Source: Mesostigma viride
Lineage: Eukaryota; Streptophyta; Mesostigmatophyceae; Mesostigmatales; Mesostigmataceae
NCBI GenBank assembly: GCA_009746045.1
Contig: RPFO01000175.1
Location: 5,603,414-5,667,413 of the forward strand
Reading direction: 5' to 3'
DNA: 64,000 nt
The notes under the pieces were generated by a model, which worked only from the letters and a program-made list of their open reading frames with translations, ran no database searches and was not told where the DNA came from. Below, piece after piece: positions 19,776 to 32,700 of this stretch (positions are counted from its first letter, which is position 1; every line of letters starts with the position of its first letter). The translations under genes were made by a program, and so were the position numbers.

Positions 19776-22700
19776 TCAAGCCTGTGCTGGCCGTCTCACT
19801 CGTTTGACATGCAGAGGAGTGTGAACACGCACCGTCACGCACTGCTCCGGTAGCTGCGCCGCCTTGAGCGCGTTGGCGGTCGGGCAGATGCTCAGGCAGC
19901 CGACCAGCAGCGCCTGGTCCAGGTGGCGCTCTGTGGCGGGCACGCCGAACTTGAACTGGAGGCGATGCACCGGAAATGCACCGGAAATGCACGGGAAATG
20001 CACAGGAGATGCACAGGAAATGCAAAGGAAAGGAGGACACTGATATACCGATAGACCAATATTTTTCCAGTAATAACCAACGAGTGTACAACCATGGCTC
20101 CCCTCTCAAAGTGACCCCGTCAAGCAACAAGCCGGACCACACGTAGAAAAAACTTACAATAGAAGACGGCACTACTGTTCTGGTATGCACTTTAAATTTT
20201 TTATTTGATTGCCTTTGTGGGGAATATTATTTGCGCTAGCGATGCATGAAGTCTGTGTCCATGCCTGCGTTGTGTTGAGTCTATGTGGTGTTGTGCTGTG
20301 CTGTGCTGTGATGTGTTGTGTTGTGTTGTGTTGTGTTGTGTTGTGTTGTGTTGTGTTGTGTTGTGTTGTGTTGTGTTGTGTTGTGTTGTGTTGTGTTGTG
20401 TTGTGTTGTGTTGTGTTGTGCTGTGTTGTGTTGTGTGTGTTGTGTTGTGTCGTGCTGTGCTGTGTTGTGTTGCGTTGTGTTGTCCTGTGCTCTGCTGTGC
20501 TGTGCCGTGCCGCCTACACTGCACCGGGCCACACCTGGCAGCTGTAGTCCTGATAGTTGGGCTCCATCTGCAGGGGGATGCCCATGCCTTCCGTGATGAA
20601 CCTCTGCAAAGGCAACGGCGTGCGCATCCATTCCCGCGCACGGGCACGGGCAACACGGCAGCGGGTGGTCGTACAAAAGTATTTCAGCAATCGGATCATC
20701 ATAAAGGGCTGCGAAGCGAACAGAATCATGTGCCAAACCACTTGGCCAAGCCTATCCAGGTACCTACTGAACCATCTGCCTAGATACCTTCACTAGGGCA
20801 TGCAATAGTACCACTATTGCGCGCAATAGTACCCGGAAAACCTACAACATTGAATCGTATCCGTCCGGCGTGCATTAGTACGAATATGGAACGCAATAGT
20901 ACGAATATGGCACGAATTAGTTTTAGTGAGACACGCAATATTAACACGATGGCACACATTAGTACTACACATGGGACGCTACAGTATCAGCACGACACAC
21001 AGGAGTGCAACGATGGCCTGCGAGAGGAACGGTCCGGCACGCAGCGTGGGGGGTTGTGGTGTGGGACATGCAGGAGTGTGACGATGGCCCGCACCTGCGT
21101 GGGGAACTTGCAGGTGTGCACGCACACGCCCGCGCAGCCGCTCTGCTCCAGGTAACGGCACTTCTCGACCTTGAGACCCGACCGCAGCTTGCCACCTGGC
21201 GTGTCGATCTCGTTCACCTCGCACTTGCCCATCAGCCACGTGCACGTCCACTTGGTTACCCAGGCTGGGGGTTGAAACACCCGGCCCAGGGATGCAAGAA
21301 AGAAGGCGCAGTTGACGGCCCGAAAGCAAGGGAGAATGAGACATCAGGACAGCATGGCAGAAACTGTGCTAATATTAGAGGCTTAACCATGGCAGCTGAT
21401 TGGCAGCAAATATTGTAGGCCGTACAGTAATGTGGCAGTGCTGAAGCGCAGGCCATGCTACTCTGGATGCGCATGCCACTTTGCAGGCATCTGAGCCGGT
21501 GTTTGCTAGCAGCCATGCTGTGTCACCATTCCAGGTATGACAGGGGTGACAGGGGGGTGACAGGGTTTGGGGCCCTCTGGAACAAGTTGGGCGCGGCATC
21601 CACAACAATAAAAAAAAAGCCCCCCTCCTACAAGCGACATAGATGCGAGCAAAAACAAACCTGAACAGATAATCTCGAGAGAACTGTTTGGAATGTGCTG
21701 TTTGGAATGACCCTAGAACATGGGGCAATGGGCGAGCGCGGCGAACAGCATGCCAATAACAAGGAACAAATCATTGTGATGGCAAGATGACAAGACAGGG
21801 ATGAGAGCAGGCACGTTCTTTACGGTCATGGAAGCACACATCCACCGTGGAGGCTGTCTGTCTAAAACAAGCCCTGGGGTAACCCTCACGCAGCCTAGGG
21901 AAACAAGGTTGAAATGATGGATAAGAAGTTAACGACTCATGGTTGTATAGGGACCAGGAGACGGATCAAATAGGCAGCGTGATAGGCAGCCAGTATGGCA
22001 ACCAAGCAAAAAGAAAAAAAAACACAGAAAAATCAACGAAAAAGGAACTTCAGCTTAAAGCACAAAGTGACCGCTGTCGCACGCACCTGTCATGATGGCC
22101 GCCAGCTTCCCGTCAGCGATGGGGAGGAACATCTTGCGGAAGAGGGGGAGCAGCCAGGGTGGGAACAGGGCGTAGAGGATGCGGACCTGCGGACACGGCA
22201 GTACGATGGCCATTGGCCGGTTGCCATGGCCATTTGCCGGTTGTGATGGCGATTGGCCGGTTTTGATGGCACCACAGCGACAGCCATCGTGGTCGACAGA
22301 AAAAGCAAAGCAAGTCAGTCCCTTCCACGGTATCAGTGATACGTTTCAAGACAGGCCAGCAAATGCTCGGCTCGCCACCGCATCATCCCCCTCCAACCGA
22401 AGGAAGAGAGGGTAGAAGCCCCCATCACCCAACCAAGCAAGACATGGGATTGAAGTCAGTTTTTCTCAACAATGAAATCAAGCCACAAGCCAGCGAATGC
22501 TCACCGCGGCATCCTCCGACTCCTCCCGGCTGCTGTGGGAGCTGAGCAGTTTGCGAGCAATGTCCATCAGGCCCGCGTAGCCCGGCAGCGCCGAGTCCTG
22601 GCCTAGTTCCTGGCAGCCGGCATGCAGGCGCAGGTGATAGCCGGCGCAGATGGCACACATGCACAGGCAGCCACCATATTGGACAGCCCAAAACAGGCAG

Positions 22701-24203
22701 CACCAATGCCGGTGAGGCCAGTGCGGGCAATGGCGACACAGGTGAGAGCGACAGGGAGGAAAGCCAACAAGGGCAGGTCGATCAGAGGGCAGCAAGGGTA
22801 GCTAGATCAAAAGTTAAGGTGGGTAGATAAACAAAAAGCTAGCGAGGGTAGATAGATCAGAAGGCAGCAAAGGTAGACGGATGAGTCGGCCATGACGAGC
22901 CCATAACCATTATACTACACTACTGCACCTCCTTATCAGCCACCCAAGTCTCAAAGCAGGGAATTTTCCTGTACAGCACGACCTGTGGAGCACAGGACTG
23001 GCTGAAGAGGGTCAAGGAAGTGCTTGCAAGGTTCACTCTCCTCCCATGCATGGGCCTGGCCCACTTGCACATCTTTGTGGGTCAGAAGGCTTGAATTTCG
23101 TTGGTTCCAGCTACCAAGTGGCAGCCTGCACTGTCTTCAAGGTCCATCGAGCTTACGGCGAGTGCACAGCGTTGGGTGCCTATCCCGGGGTAGGGTGCGT
23201 GGAATCCAGGGGTGACTGCAGTGTCTTGTTTGAACAGGATCGGTGGCAGTGAGCTGCCACGTACATAGATGTTGGTTAGGGGGCATGAACCATGGTCGGT
23301 GACAAAATGCCAACCAGATATTACAAGTTGGCCTACGACAACAGAATTAATGGATGGAATGGCAACAATTAACTTAGATGCCACTTGTAAACAGTACCCA
23401 GATCACGTCGCAAGAAGGCTATCTTCCACTCGGGGAAATTCAGAAGCTAATTATCCCATGCCGTTCAATGATAGTTGTTGGACGTAAACCCGACGTGCAC
23501 CCACGATAGCAGGAACGTCTAACGCTGGGTTCAATAAACCACTTGTTCAGTTCACGGCAGGCTTACGCCAGTTAGGTAGACACGCCCAGCGAAAACAGAG
23601 ATTGGCATATTGTGAGCGCGGTGGCTGGGGGTGGTAGGTGCTTCAGGCTCAGGTGACTCGCGCAGCCAACTAAACTCGTGCAGCCAAGGTCATGGGCGTT
23701 ACCTTAGCCATGGCCATGCGAAATCGGGTCATTAGCGCAATGTCAAACTTTGTAAACTTGAATTCGTCCTCTTGGGGAGCAGGTGCGAGCTGTAGCCACC
23801 GACATACCGATGCGGGAATGTTGACAACAACAACACAGTCATAAGAAATAGAATGCATGTGCCGAATTTATGCAAAGCGTTAAGCTACGCAATTAGGCTT
23901 TGAATTTGCATGGCCCCTCGGGGAAATCAAAATGCAAAATTTTACCGGTGCAGGAGTAGGAACAAGAGTGGCTCTGCATGGTGTCAAGGGTTGCCGCTTC
24001 GCATTCAAGCTGGGCTTCCCCTCACAATTGCCCAAACGGTGTCGCCGGGGTCCGTTTAATAGCCGACCCTGTCTAACCTCCCGTCCCCCAGACGCGGCAT
24101 GCCTAGGAGGTAAACTGCACGTCGCAACCTGGGACGCAGTCATTGCGGGCGAAGCGATCATATTTACGCAGGTGTTCGTCCTGCTCAAGCAGTTCATCGC
24201 CAT
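19776..24203 (-). CDS. D27-like beta-carotene isomerase, plastid
   Basis: Seven minus-strand exons, phases consistent, about 322 residues: 24203-23946, 23789-23703, 22609-22505, 22186-22087, 21264-21095, 20603-20535 and 19955-19776. D27 proteins are iron-dependent plastid isomerases acting on all-trans/9-cis-beta-carotene, at the entry to strigolactone-type apocarotenoids. Family landmarks are FKFTKFDIALMTRFRMAMAK, GYAGLMDIARKL, LYALFPPWLLPLFRKMF, WLMGKCEVNEI, the Cys-rich VEKCRYLEQSGCAGVCVHTC (residues 216-235), KFPTQ, MGIPLQMEPNYQDYSCQ and LLVGCLSICPT. Exon 1 is basic and Ser/Arg-rich, like a transit peptide. Its start is uncertain: ATGs at 24203 and 24197, or further in at 24161. The C terminus may instead splice at the donor after LPEQCVT. 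Algae have several D27 clades, so the exact substrate is not settled. The last intron carries a (TGTTG)n tract. Confidence 0.9.
20287..20512. repeat. (GTGTT)n microsatellite in D27 intron
   Basis: A GTGTT pentanucleotide run of about 150 bp with degenerate ends, inside the last D27 intron. It ends about 20 bp from the donor at 20535-20534. Confidence 0.95.
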
Positions 24204-25057
24204 CGCCAGCAGGTTTGCAAGCGAATCGGTAGGGTTGTGAATGATAGCAGAGCCGGATAACAAAATAATGTATCGCGATTCGCGCTCTCCAATCGTGATT
24301 CGTGGCACCATGCCTCGCTTTTTTACTTGTCACAGCTTTCTTACTTCTCTCCATAGTCACGGGCTCACACGGCGAACACTGGGAAAAAAACTTCCGCTTT
24401 TTCCGTATTTTTAATGATAACTTTCAATATAATTATCAAATTATTTGATAACTTTTTCAACCAGCACGGCGCGGTTTTCGCCCTGCAGGCGACGGTACAG
24501 TGCTGTGACCTCATACGCCTGGTGGGCGTATGTTGTGAACGTTGTGACGTTGTGACTTGTGACAACCCGGAGCAGCGTAGCAACCGTACATGTCTCTACA
24601 CTCATTCACGCCTGAAGTTGGGTACGAGGGGTCCTACGGGTCAACTTAAGGCGTGAAACCAACTTAAGCCAACCCAACTTAAGGCGTGAATGCCTGTACT
24701 ACTGTCAGTACATGCCCAGCGCAAGCAGCTGCAGCCATCGCCATAACTCGAGACACAGCTGAACGCGAGCGATAACGCGAGCAATTTTTTTTCTGGGCAT
24801 CAGTGACAAGATATCAGCATGGAAAATAAGCATGAATGAACAGGGGCCAATTTCCCAGCAAACAACAAGCACAGTAGGCCAGGCCTCAATGGTCTGGCGT
24901 ATAACGCTGCAAACGGGCGGGCGCTACTCGGACCGAGAAGGGTGTAGATGCTGAAGTAAGCCGCAGTGTTGGCAATATTTGGGGTACATAAACTGCAGCG
25001 GTTCCTTTCCTACGAAGTCATCACATACAATAATCATTTGCTAGCCAGATAGCCAAA
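24204..25057. promoter_or_regulatory. Shared upstream region of D27 and CLF1
   Basis: An 850-bp divergent intergenic region. It contains a small foldback element at 24602-24691 and an AT-rich stretch near 24400-24450 (TAATTATCAAATTATTTGATAA). I see no certain core promoter motif. Confidence 0.45.
24602..24691. mobile_element. MITE-like foldback element
   Basis: The left end TCATTCACGCCTGAAGTTGG and the right end, read in reverse complement as GCATTCACGCCTTAAGTTGG, form near-perfect 20-22 bp terminal inverted repeats around about 45 bp. A related copy lies at 58633-58701 in a PBP intron. Confidence 0.65.
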
Positions 25058-26683
25058 ATGGCAGATCCCATCAGCTTCCTCCACAAGAGGGATACGGAGG
25101 TTAAACTCCCGAGGCCCACTCGTGTGAAGAACAAGACGCCAGCGCCTACGCAGATTACTGCAGAGCAGATTCTGCGAGAAGCTCGGGAACGAATCGATGA
25201 CGAGGTCCGACCCCCCCGACAAAAGATCACAGATGCCGACGAGCTGGCCGAGTACCAGCTCCGCAAGCGAACGGTATGCAGCGTAAACGGCCCGATTTTG
25301 TCGGTTCCGTTCACGTGTAAGACCTTCATTGTCTTTGGCACAGCGTTATTGATCTTTCTTCGTAGTTCTTTACTCGAAACTGTCGAAGCTTATTTTTGTT
25401 AAGTGCTCATGGCATTATGGTATAGCCAGGCAAAGGCTTGCGCGTCGTAGTTGTGAAGCGGCATGAGCGTAGTTGTCAAGCGGCATGAGCAGACTGTTGG
25501 TTGAGCGGAATATCGTTGAGGGTGGCCCCCTGCTGTTGCCAACATTGTCGTGTCGAAGCCAATTGCATGTTCCTGCCATTACAAGTCCAGAAACACAAGG
25601 ATCATTGTCGAGGCCTTCCTTCCCAACTCAAGCATCCCTGTATAAAACCAACACCGGGTTGTGGGTATATCATTACTATCATTATCGTTATTACTATTAC
25701 TATTGCTATGATTGTTGTTGTTGTTATTATTGTTATTATTGCTCCCAGGGGGTTGAGAATCCGGCACGCTTTACTTCCACAATAGCTCATTCCCAGTGGA
25801 CCTTCCGCCATTATGTGGTCAATATGGGGATATGTGGATGTATCTGCCCCCCCTCTACCCGGTGTGCCCTCACTTCAATTCTTCCCCACAACTTCTCACG
25901 AATACGTCACCAACACATGGGTGCATGCATCTCTCGAGAATTTTCAGAACCCGGTGCGCTCCCACTCTCGGCATTGTACCCAACCCTGCGGGATGTGTTG
26001 CCCATTTGTGCATGTATACTGCCCACATTTTGCCCGCACGGGTCTATCCATTATGTGTCAGGATGGGTCTATCCTGCATGGGTCTATCTAGCAGGGTCGG
26101 AATCCAACCTGTTTTTCTTTTTAGAGACTACATGCGCTAACAGAAGCTTGAGAACTGGGTGCACTCCGATTTTTCTTCACAACCCCTCACGAATACACAA
26201 CCAATGGTTGTGTGGGTGTGTTATATCTGTTCGCAACAGTTTGAGGACTTGGTGCACCGTCATTTCGATTCCTCTTTAAACGCCCTCACAAATACATGAC
26301 CAATGTATGGGTGTCTATGTCTCCGCAGGAGTTTGAGAACCTGGTGCGCCGCTCCCGCTGGAACCTGCGCCTGTGGACCAAGTACGCGACCTGGGAGGAG
26401 AGCCAGCGCGACTTTGTGCGCGCGCGCTCCGTGTGGGAGCGCGCGCTGGAGGTTGACTACCGCAACGTCACGCTGTGGCTCAAGTACGCCGAGATGGAGA
26501 TGAAGCACCGCAACGTGAACCACGCGCGCAACATCTGGGACCGCGCCGTCACGCTGCTCCCCCGCTGCGACCAGTTCTGGTACAAGTACATCCACATGGA
26601 GGAGATGCTGGGCAACGTGCCAGGGGCGCGCCAGGTGGGTGGCTGGGTGGGGGATGCGCTGTGTGTGTGCGTGCGTGCGTGCA

Positions 26684-26714
<31 letters not shown>

Positions 26715-26719
26715 ATGCA

Positions 26720-26786
<67 letters not shown>

Positions 26787-29700
26787 ATGCATGCGGACGG
26801 GCAGGCGGGCGGGTGCGTCGGGGGTTGTGGGGGGGCATGGGGGCGTGCGGGGGGGGCCATGTGGGGGACCGTGCATAATCGAGCTTCTGTATAAATTTTC
26901 AATATAGCTAGAATGATTCGTTCTCGTCACCGCACGGTCGTGTCCCTACTCCCCATCACATCTGCAGGTCTTTCAGTGCTAGCGCTGCATGGCGTGGGAG
27001 TCTATGTATCTAGCAAACAACACCTTGCTTCTTTTTGTGGGGAAGGCGCACGACTTCCGACGTCACCGTAACATCTTTCACCTTTCCCGCAGGCCTGTGA
27101 GTGGACCTCGCGGACGAGACCTCACTTTCTGCTGGGACTCCCTCATGCCACCCCCCCCCCCCGATTGTCCATAATTCTCGTGTTTCCCTGCAGGTGTTTG
27201 AGCGCTGGATGGCTTGGGAGCCCGACCATGCAGGCTGGATGGCGTACATCCGCATGGAGCTGCGCTACAATGAGGTATCCCGCGCGCGCGCTCTCTTTGA
27301 GCGCTACGTGCAGTGCCACCCGAGCGTGAAGGCCTGGATCAAGTACGCAAAGTTCGAGACCAAGCTGGGCGAGGTCGAGGCGGCACGCGCGTGCTACGAG
27401 CGGTCGGTCCGCGAGCTGGGGGAGGACGGGCACACCGAGGAGCTGTTTGTCCACTTTTGCGAGTTTGAGGAGAAGTGCCGCGAGGTGGAGCGCGCGCGGG
27501 TCATCTACAAGTACGCCCTGGACCACTTGCCCAAGGTGGGGGTGCAGTGAATGAATATGTACACAAAACATGAGTCTCCGTCGTATGAGAATTTATTTAT
27601 CTGGGTCAGCCACTAGGAGTGTGGCGATGGTATGTGAGTGGTAGGCGAGCTAGGTGGCCGAAGGGCGGGTGCATGTACAGGCTTAGTCAGATATCCAACA
27701 CATATCCAACAGATATCCAACAGATATCCAACAGATATCCAACAGATATCCAACAGATATCCAACACATATCCAACACATATCCAACAGATATCCAACAG
27801 ATATCCAACAGATATCCAACAGATATCCAACAGATATCCAACAGACATCCAACAGATATCCAACACATATCCAACAGATATCCAACAGATATCCAACAGA
27901 TATCCAACAGATATCCAACAGATATCCAACAGATATCCAACAGATATCCAACAGATATCCAACAGATATCCAACAGACATCCAACAGATATCCAACAAAT
28001 ATCCATCAGGCAGGCTGGCTTGGCTTGGTTGTGCTTTCCAGCAAAATTGATGTTAAGGTGGATAGACAGACCCACACGCTTTTTGATCCGTTTGCATCAT
28101 GCCAACCCAACCCCCCGGTGGTCCCCTCTCCCTTAGGAGCGTGCGCTCGGCCCCATGTGCCCTCGTGCGCATGGCGCCACGCCTCATGCATGCCCCTGTA
28201 CACGGAACCGCCGGAACATCATCGCGTGCTGGCCTCCTGACGCACCCTTGTCATGAGGGCTGCGGCAGGACGGGTCGCCCGCGCGCATGCAGATAGCCGT
28301 GCTGATGGGTCGGCACCAGCTGGGCCCGTGAGACGCCACGGTTCACAAACATGCGCACATTTCTCGCCCTATTGTTCTTCTCGCCCAGTTGTTTTACTTA
28401 CGAGAAGCATTTTCCCTTACAAGTAGCCTCTCCCCTGGTGGCCCGGGGCTCTTGGGGCGAACTATCCATAGGCAGCTGGATTTCTCTGTGTTGGTTTATT
28501 TGGGGGTTCGGGCAAGCTCTGTGCGGATACCTGGGATTGCTGTGGGTATTTTGTTGCCGATGTGTGGATGCAGTGTGTCGATTTTCGCAGTGGCTGCTGT
28601 GGCTGCTGTAAGCAAGGCTGCTGTTTGCATGTTTTGTGTCAAGTTCAATGCCTGCTGGAAGCTTGGCCCCGTTCACCATCAATTGTGTTAACACGCACAC
28701 ACACACACGGGCCATCGGACATCGAGTGCACCAGGCAGACCGCTCTGCTCTTTCCATGTTTTGAATGTTCTGGCGTGTGTTTCTGGTCACATCTTACGTT
28801 ACGTTTCTCAAGCCGCTCCCGCCTGCTTGTGCATCATCGTGCCTTCATGCCCTGGCTGTCTGCTGTCTGTCCCCTAATTTCTTGCTAGTAGTAAAGAAAA
28901 AGGCGGCATCTGCCTTTCTGCGTGCCCCGCTTCTGACCCGCTCCAAGCCTCCCACCCCTCCATCTATCATGCGGCCACCATTTCTTGGACAGAACTTTGT
29001 TTCTCACCGTGCCGACGTCTCCCCCCCATACACTACCAGTTGATATGGTCCCTCATGTCACTTGTCCACGATGCCGCCACCTGTCACGATGCACCGCAGG
29101 GCTCGGCGGAGGAGCTGTACAAGCGCTTTGTCGCGTTCGAGAAGCAGCATGGCGACCGCGAGGGGATCGAGGACGTGGTCATCAGCAAGCGGCGCTTCCA
29201 GTACGAGGAGGAGATCAAGAAGAATTCCAGCAACTATGATGTCTGGTTCGACTACGTACGGCTGGAGGAGAACCACGGGACCAAGGACAAGGTGGGCGCT
29301 GTGGAGGGCAAGGTGGGCGCTGTGGAGGGCAAGGTGGGCGCTGTGGAGGACAAGGTGGGCGCTGTGGAGGGCAAGGTGGGCGCTGTGGAGGACAAGGTGG
29401 GCGCTGTGGAGGGCAAGGTGGGCGTACTGAGACCAAGGACAAGCTGGCCGGCAATAGGACCAAGGACATGTATTTGTGAATAGCGTGCAAGGACAAGGTG
29501 GTAGGACCAAGGACATGTATTTGTGAATAGCGTGCAAGGACAAGGTGGTAGGACCAAGGACATGTATTTGTGAATAGCGTGCAAGGACAAGGTGGTAGGA
29601 CCAAGGACATGTATTTGTGAATAGCGTGCAAGGACAAGGTGGTAGGATCAAGGACATGTATTTGTGAATAGCGTGCAAGGACAAGGTGGTAGGATCAAGG

Positions 29701-32700
29701 ACATGTATTTGTGAATAGCGTGCAAGGACAAGGTGGTAGGATCAAGGACATGTATTTGTGAATAGCGTGCAAGGACAAGGTGGTAGGACCAAGGACATGT
29801 ATTTGTGAATAGCGTGCAAGGACAATGTGGTAGGACCAAGGACATGTATTTGTGAATAGCGTGCAAGGACAAGGTGGTAGGATCAAGGACATGTATTTGT
29901 GAATAGCGTGCAAGGACAAGGTGGTAGGATCAAGGACATGTATTTGTGAATAGCGTGCAAGGACAAGGTGGTAGGATCAAGCACATGTATTTGTGAATAG
30001 CGTGCAAGGACAAGGTGGTAGGATCAAGGACATGTATTTGTGAATAGCGTGCAAGGACAAGGTGGTAGGATCAAGGACATGTATTTGTGAATAGCGTGCA
30101 AGGACAAGGTGGTAGGATCAAGGACATGTATTTGTGAATAGCGTGCAAGGACAAGGTGGTAAGACCAAGGACATGTATTTGTGAATAGCGTGCAAGGACA
30201 AGGTGGTAGGACCAAGGACATGTATTTGTGAATAGCGTGCAAGGACAAGGTGGTAGGATCAAGGACATGTATTTGTGAATAGCGTGCAAGGACAAGGTGG
30301 TAGGATCAAGCACATGTATTTGTGAATAGCGTGCAAGGACAAGGTGGTAGGATCAAGGACATGTATTTGTGAATAGCGTGCAAGGACAAGGTGGTAGGAT
30401 CAAGGACATGTATTTGTGAATAGCGTGCAAGGACAAGGTGGTAGGATCAAGGACATGTATTTGTGAATAGCGTGCAAGGACAAGGTGGTAGGACCAAGGA
30501 CATGTATTTGTGAATAGCGTGCAAGGACAAGGTGGTAGGATCAAGGACATGTATTTGTGAATAGCGTGCAAGGACAAGGTGGTAGGATCAAGGACATGTA
30601 TTTGTGAATAGCGTGCAAGGACAAGGTGGTAGGATCAAGGACATGTATTTGTGAATAGCGTGCAAGGACAAGGTGGTAGGACCAAGGACATGTATTTGTG
30701 AATAGCGTGCAAGGACAAGGTGGTAGGACCAAGGACATGTATTTGTGAATAGCGTGCAAGGACAAGGTGGTAGGATCAAGGACACTGGTCTTGTGCTGTC
30801 AACCTCAGGACAAGGTGGGTGTCAATGGGGGCAAGGACCAGGGTTTTGTATCAAGAAGGGCAAGGTGGTCTTGTGCTGTCAACCTCAGGACAAGGTGGGT
30901 GTCAATGGGGGCAAGGACCAGGGTTTTGTATCAAGAAGGGCAAGGTGGTCTTGTGCTGTCAACCTCAGGACAAGGTGGGTGTCAATGGGGGCAAGGACCA
31001 GGGTTTTGTATCAAGAAGGGCAAGGTGGTCTTGTGCCGTCAACCTCAGGACAAGGTGGGTGTGAATGGGGGCAAGGACCAGGGTTTTGTATCAAGAAGGG
31101 CAAGGTGGTCTTGTGCCGTCAACCTCAGGACAAGGTGGGTGTGAATGGGGGCAAGGACAAGATAGGTAGTGATAAAGTGCAAGGTGCTCCGACCAAGGAC
31201 AAAGTGGGTGGCGACAAGGGTGTGGGAAAAAGAAAAGGAGAGCAGAGCCACAAAGGCCAAGTGGGTGCCAAACCATGGTAACGAGGGCAAGGTCGACGTC
31301 GGTGCGGATAGCACCAAGGACAAACTGGGTGGAAGAACGACCCAGGGCGAGGGGTGACACGAAGCGTAGAAGAAGGTAGTTGTGAAAAGCTTTTTGCACG
31401 GCGCCCTGCTTTCGTTGTTCCATCACGTTGAATAATTTTCATTGTGTCTTCTGGCCAAGAAACACGTTTGCAAAAGAGGCGTCTGGGTGCGCAGCTGAGA
31501 TGGTCATCTGTAGGCAGTTTGCCAAGTTTCTGTTAGCCCGCGTCGTGTAATGAGAATGGTAAAATTCTCTGGAGTTCTGGATGGGCTGTCAGGCCATGCC
31601 TCCTGCAGGGTTGCAGAACTGTTTCATTGGTTGGTCAGGTTTGTTTCATGACGGGGTCTCCTTTACTAGCTTTCCAGTACAGTACAGCCCTCTGGCATCC
31701 GTGAATCACCTGCTCACAGCACCCCTGCATTACCTGTAAGGTCTCATTTCTGCGGTCGCCTTTGTCCTGTTCCCCTCGTTTTTTTTCCCAGCTGCCCCTG
31801 GCACTCTGATACGGCAGCGTGTTTTCCCCCCGTTGCCCTGCCATGGGCTCGTAACTCATTCCCCTTATGATTTGGCTGTGCTTGGTCACGTCCCAACGGA
31901 GGCACCTGTCTCGTCATTGCATCCATGTCTGCCCGCTGCCCCTCCCCCTTCACTGCAGCGCCTCAGTCTTCCTCTTCACTGCATGTGGCCCCCCATCAAC
32001 TGCACTGCACCTTTGTCTCCTCAAATTTTCGCCCCTCATGTGTCATTTTCTCCCTTTATTGCATCGTCTCTCCTCCCTTTGTTGCACCACCCCTCCCCCT
32101 CACATTGACCCGCATCACGTGCAGGTGCGCGAGGTGTACGAGCGCGCAATCGCCAACGTGCCGCCCGCCAGTGAGAAGTGGTTCTGGCAGCGCTACATCT
32201 ATTTATGGATCAACTACGCGCTCTTTGAGGAGCTGGACGCGCAGGACGTGGAGCGCGCGCGGGAGGTATACACGTGAGTAGTGTGGTGGGAGTTATGCTG
32301 GCATAGTTTGCGTGCTGGAGGTGTATGTGAGTTGATTGTATCGGTTATGTTTTTTAAATGCTGGCATTACTAAAGGTTGGCACGCGGGAGGTGCACTCGT
32401 GAGTGAGCAAGACAAATACTAAGATTTACATAATGCTGGTACCCGCAACATAAACGGAAACGCGCACACATGCACAGATGCACCAACCACCCCCTAGCGA
32501 ACCGTTGCATTGCCAACCCCACCAACCCCACCCACCCACCCACCCACCCACCCTGCCCCCACCCCATTCCCCACCCCTACCCCGAATCTTTATCTCCGCC
32601 CCCCCCACCGCCCGCAGCGAGTGCCTCAAGCTCATCCCCCACGCGTCCTTCTCCTTCTCCAAGATCTGGCTGCTGGCCGCCAAGTTTGAGCTGCGGCAGA

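Noticed and set aside
27613-28240. Asp-Ile-Cys-Trp-Ile and Gln-Gln-Ile-Ser-Asn repeat frames
   Set aside because: Translations of the 11-bp minisatellite in CLF1 intron 3.
29437-30785. CRISPR-like array of regular 47-bp repeats
   Set aside because: Units are head-to-tail with no unique spacers, inside a eukaryotic intron; it is a minisatellite.
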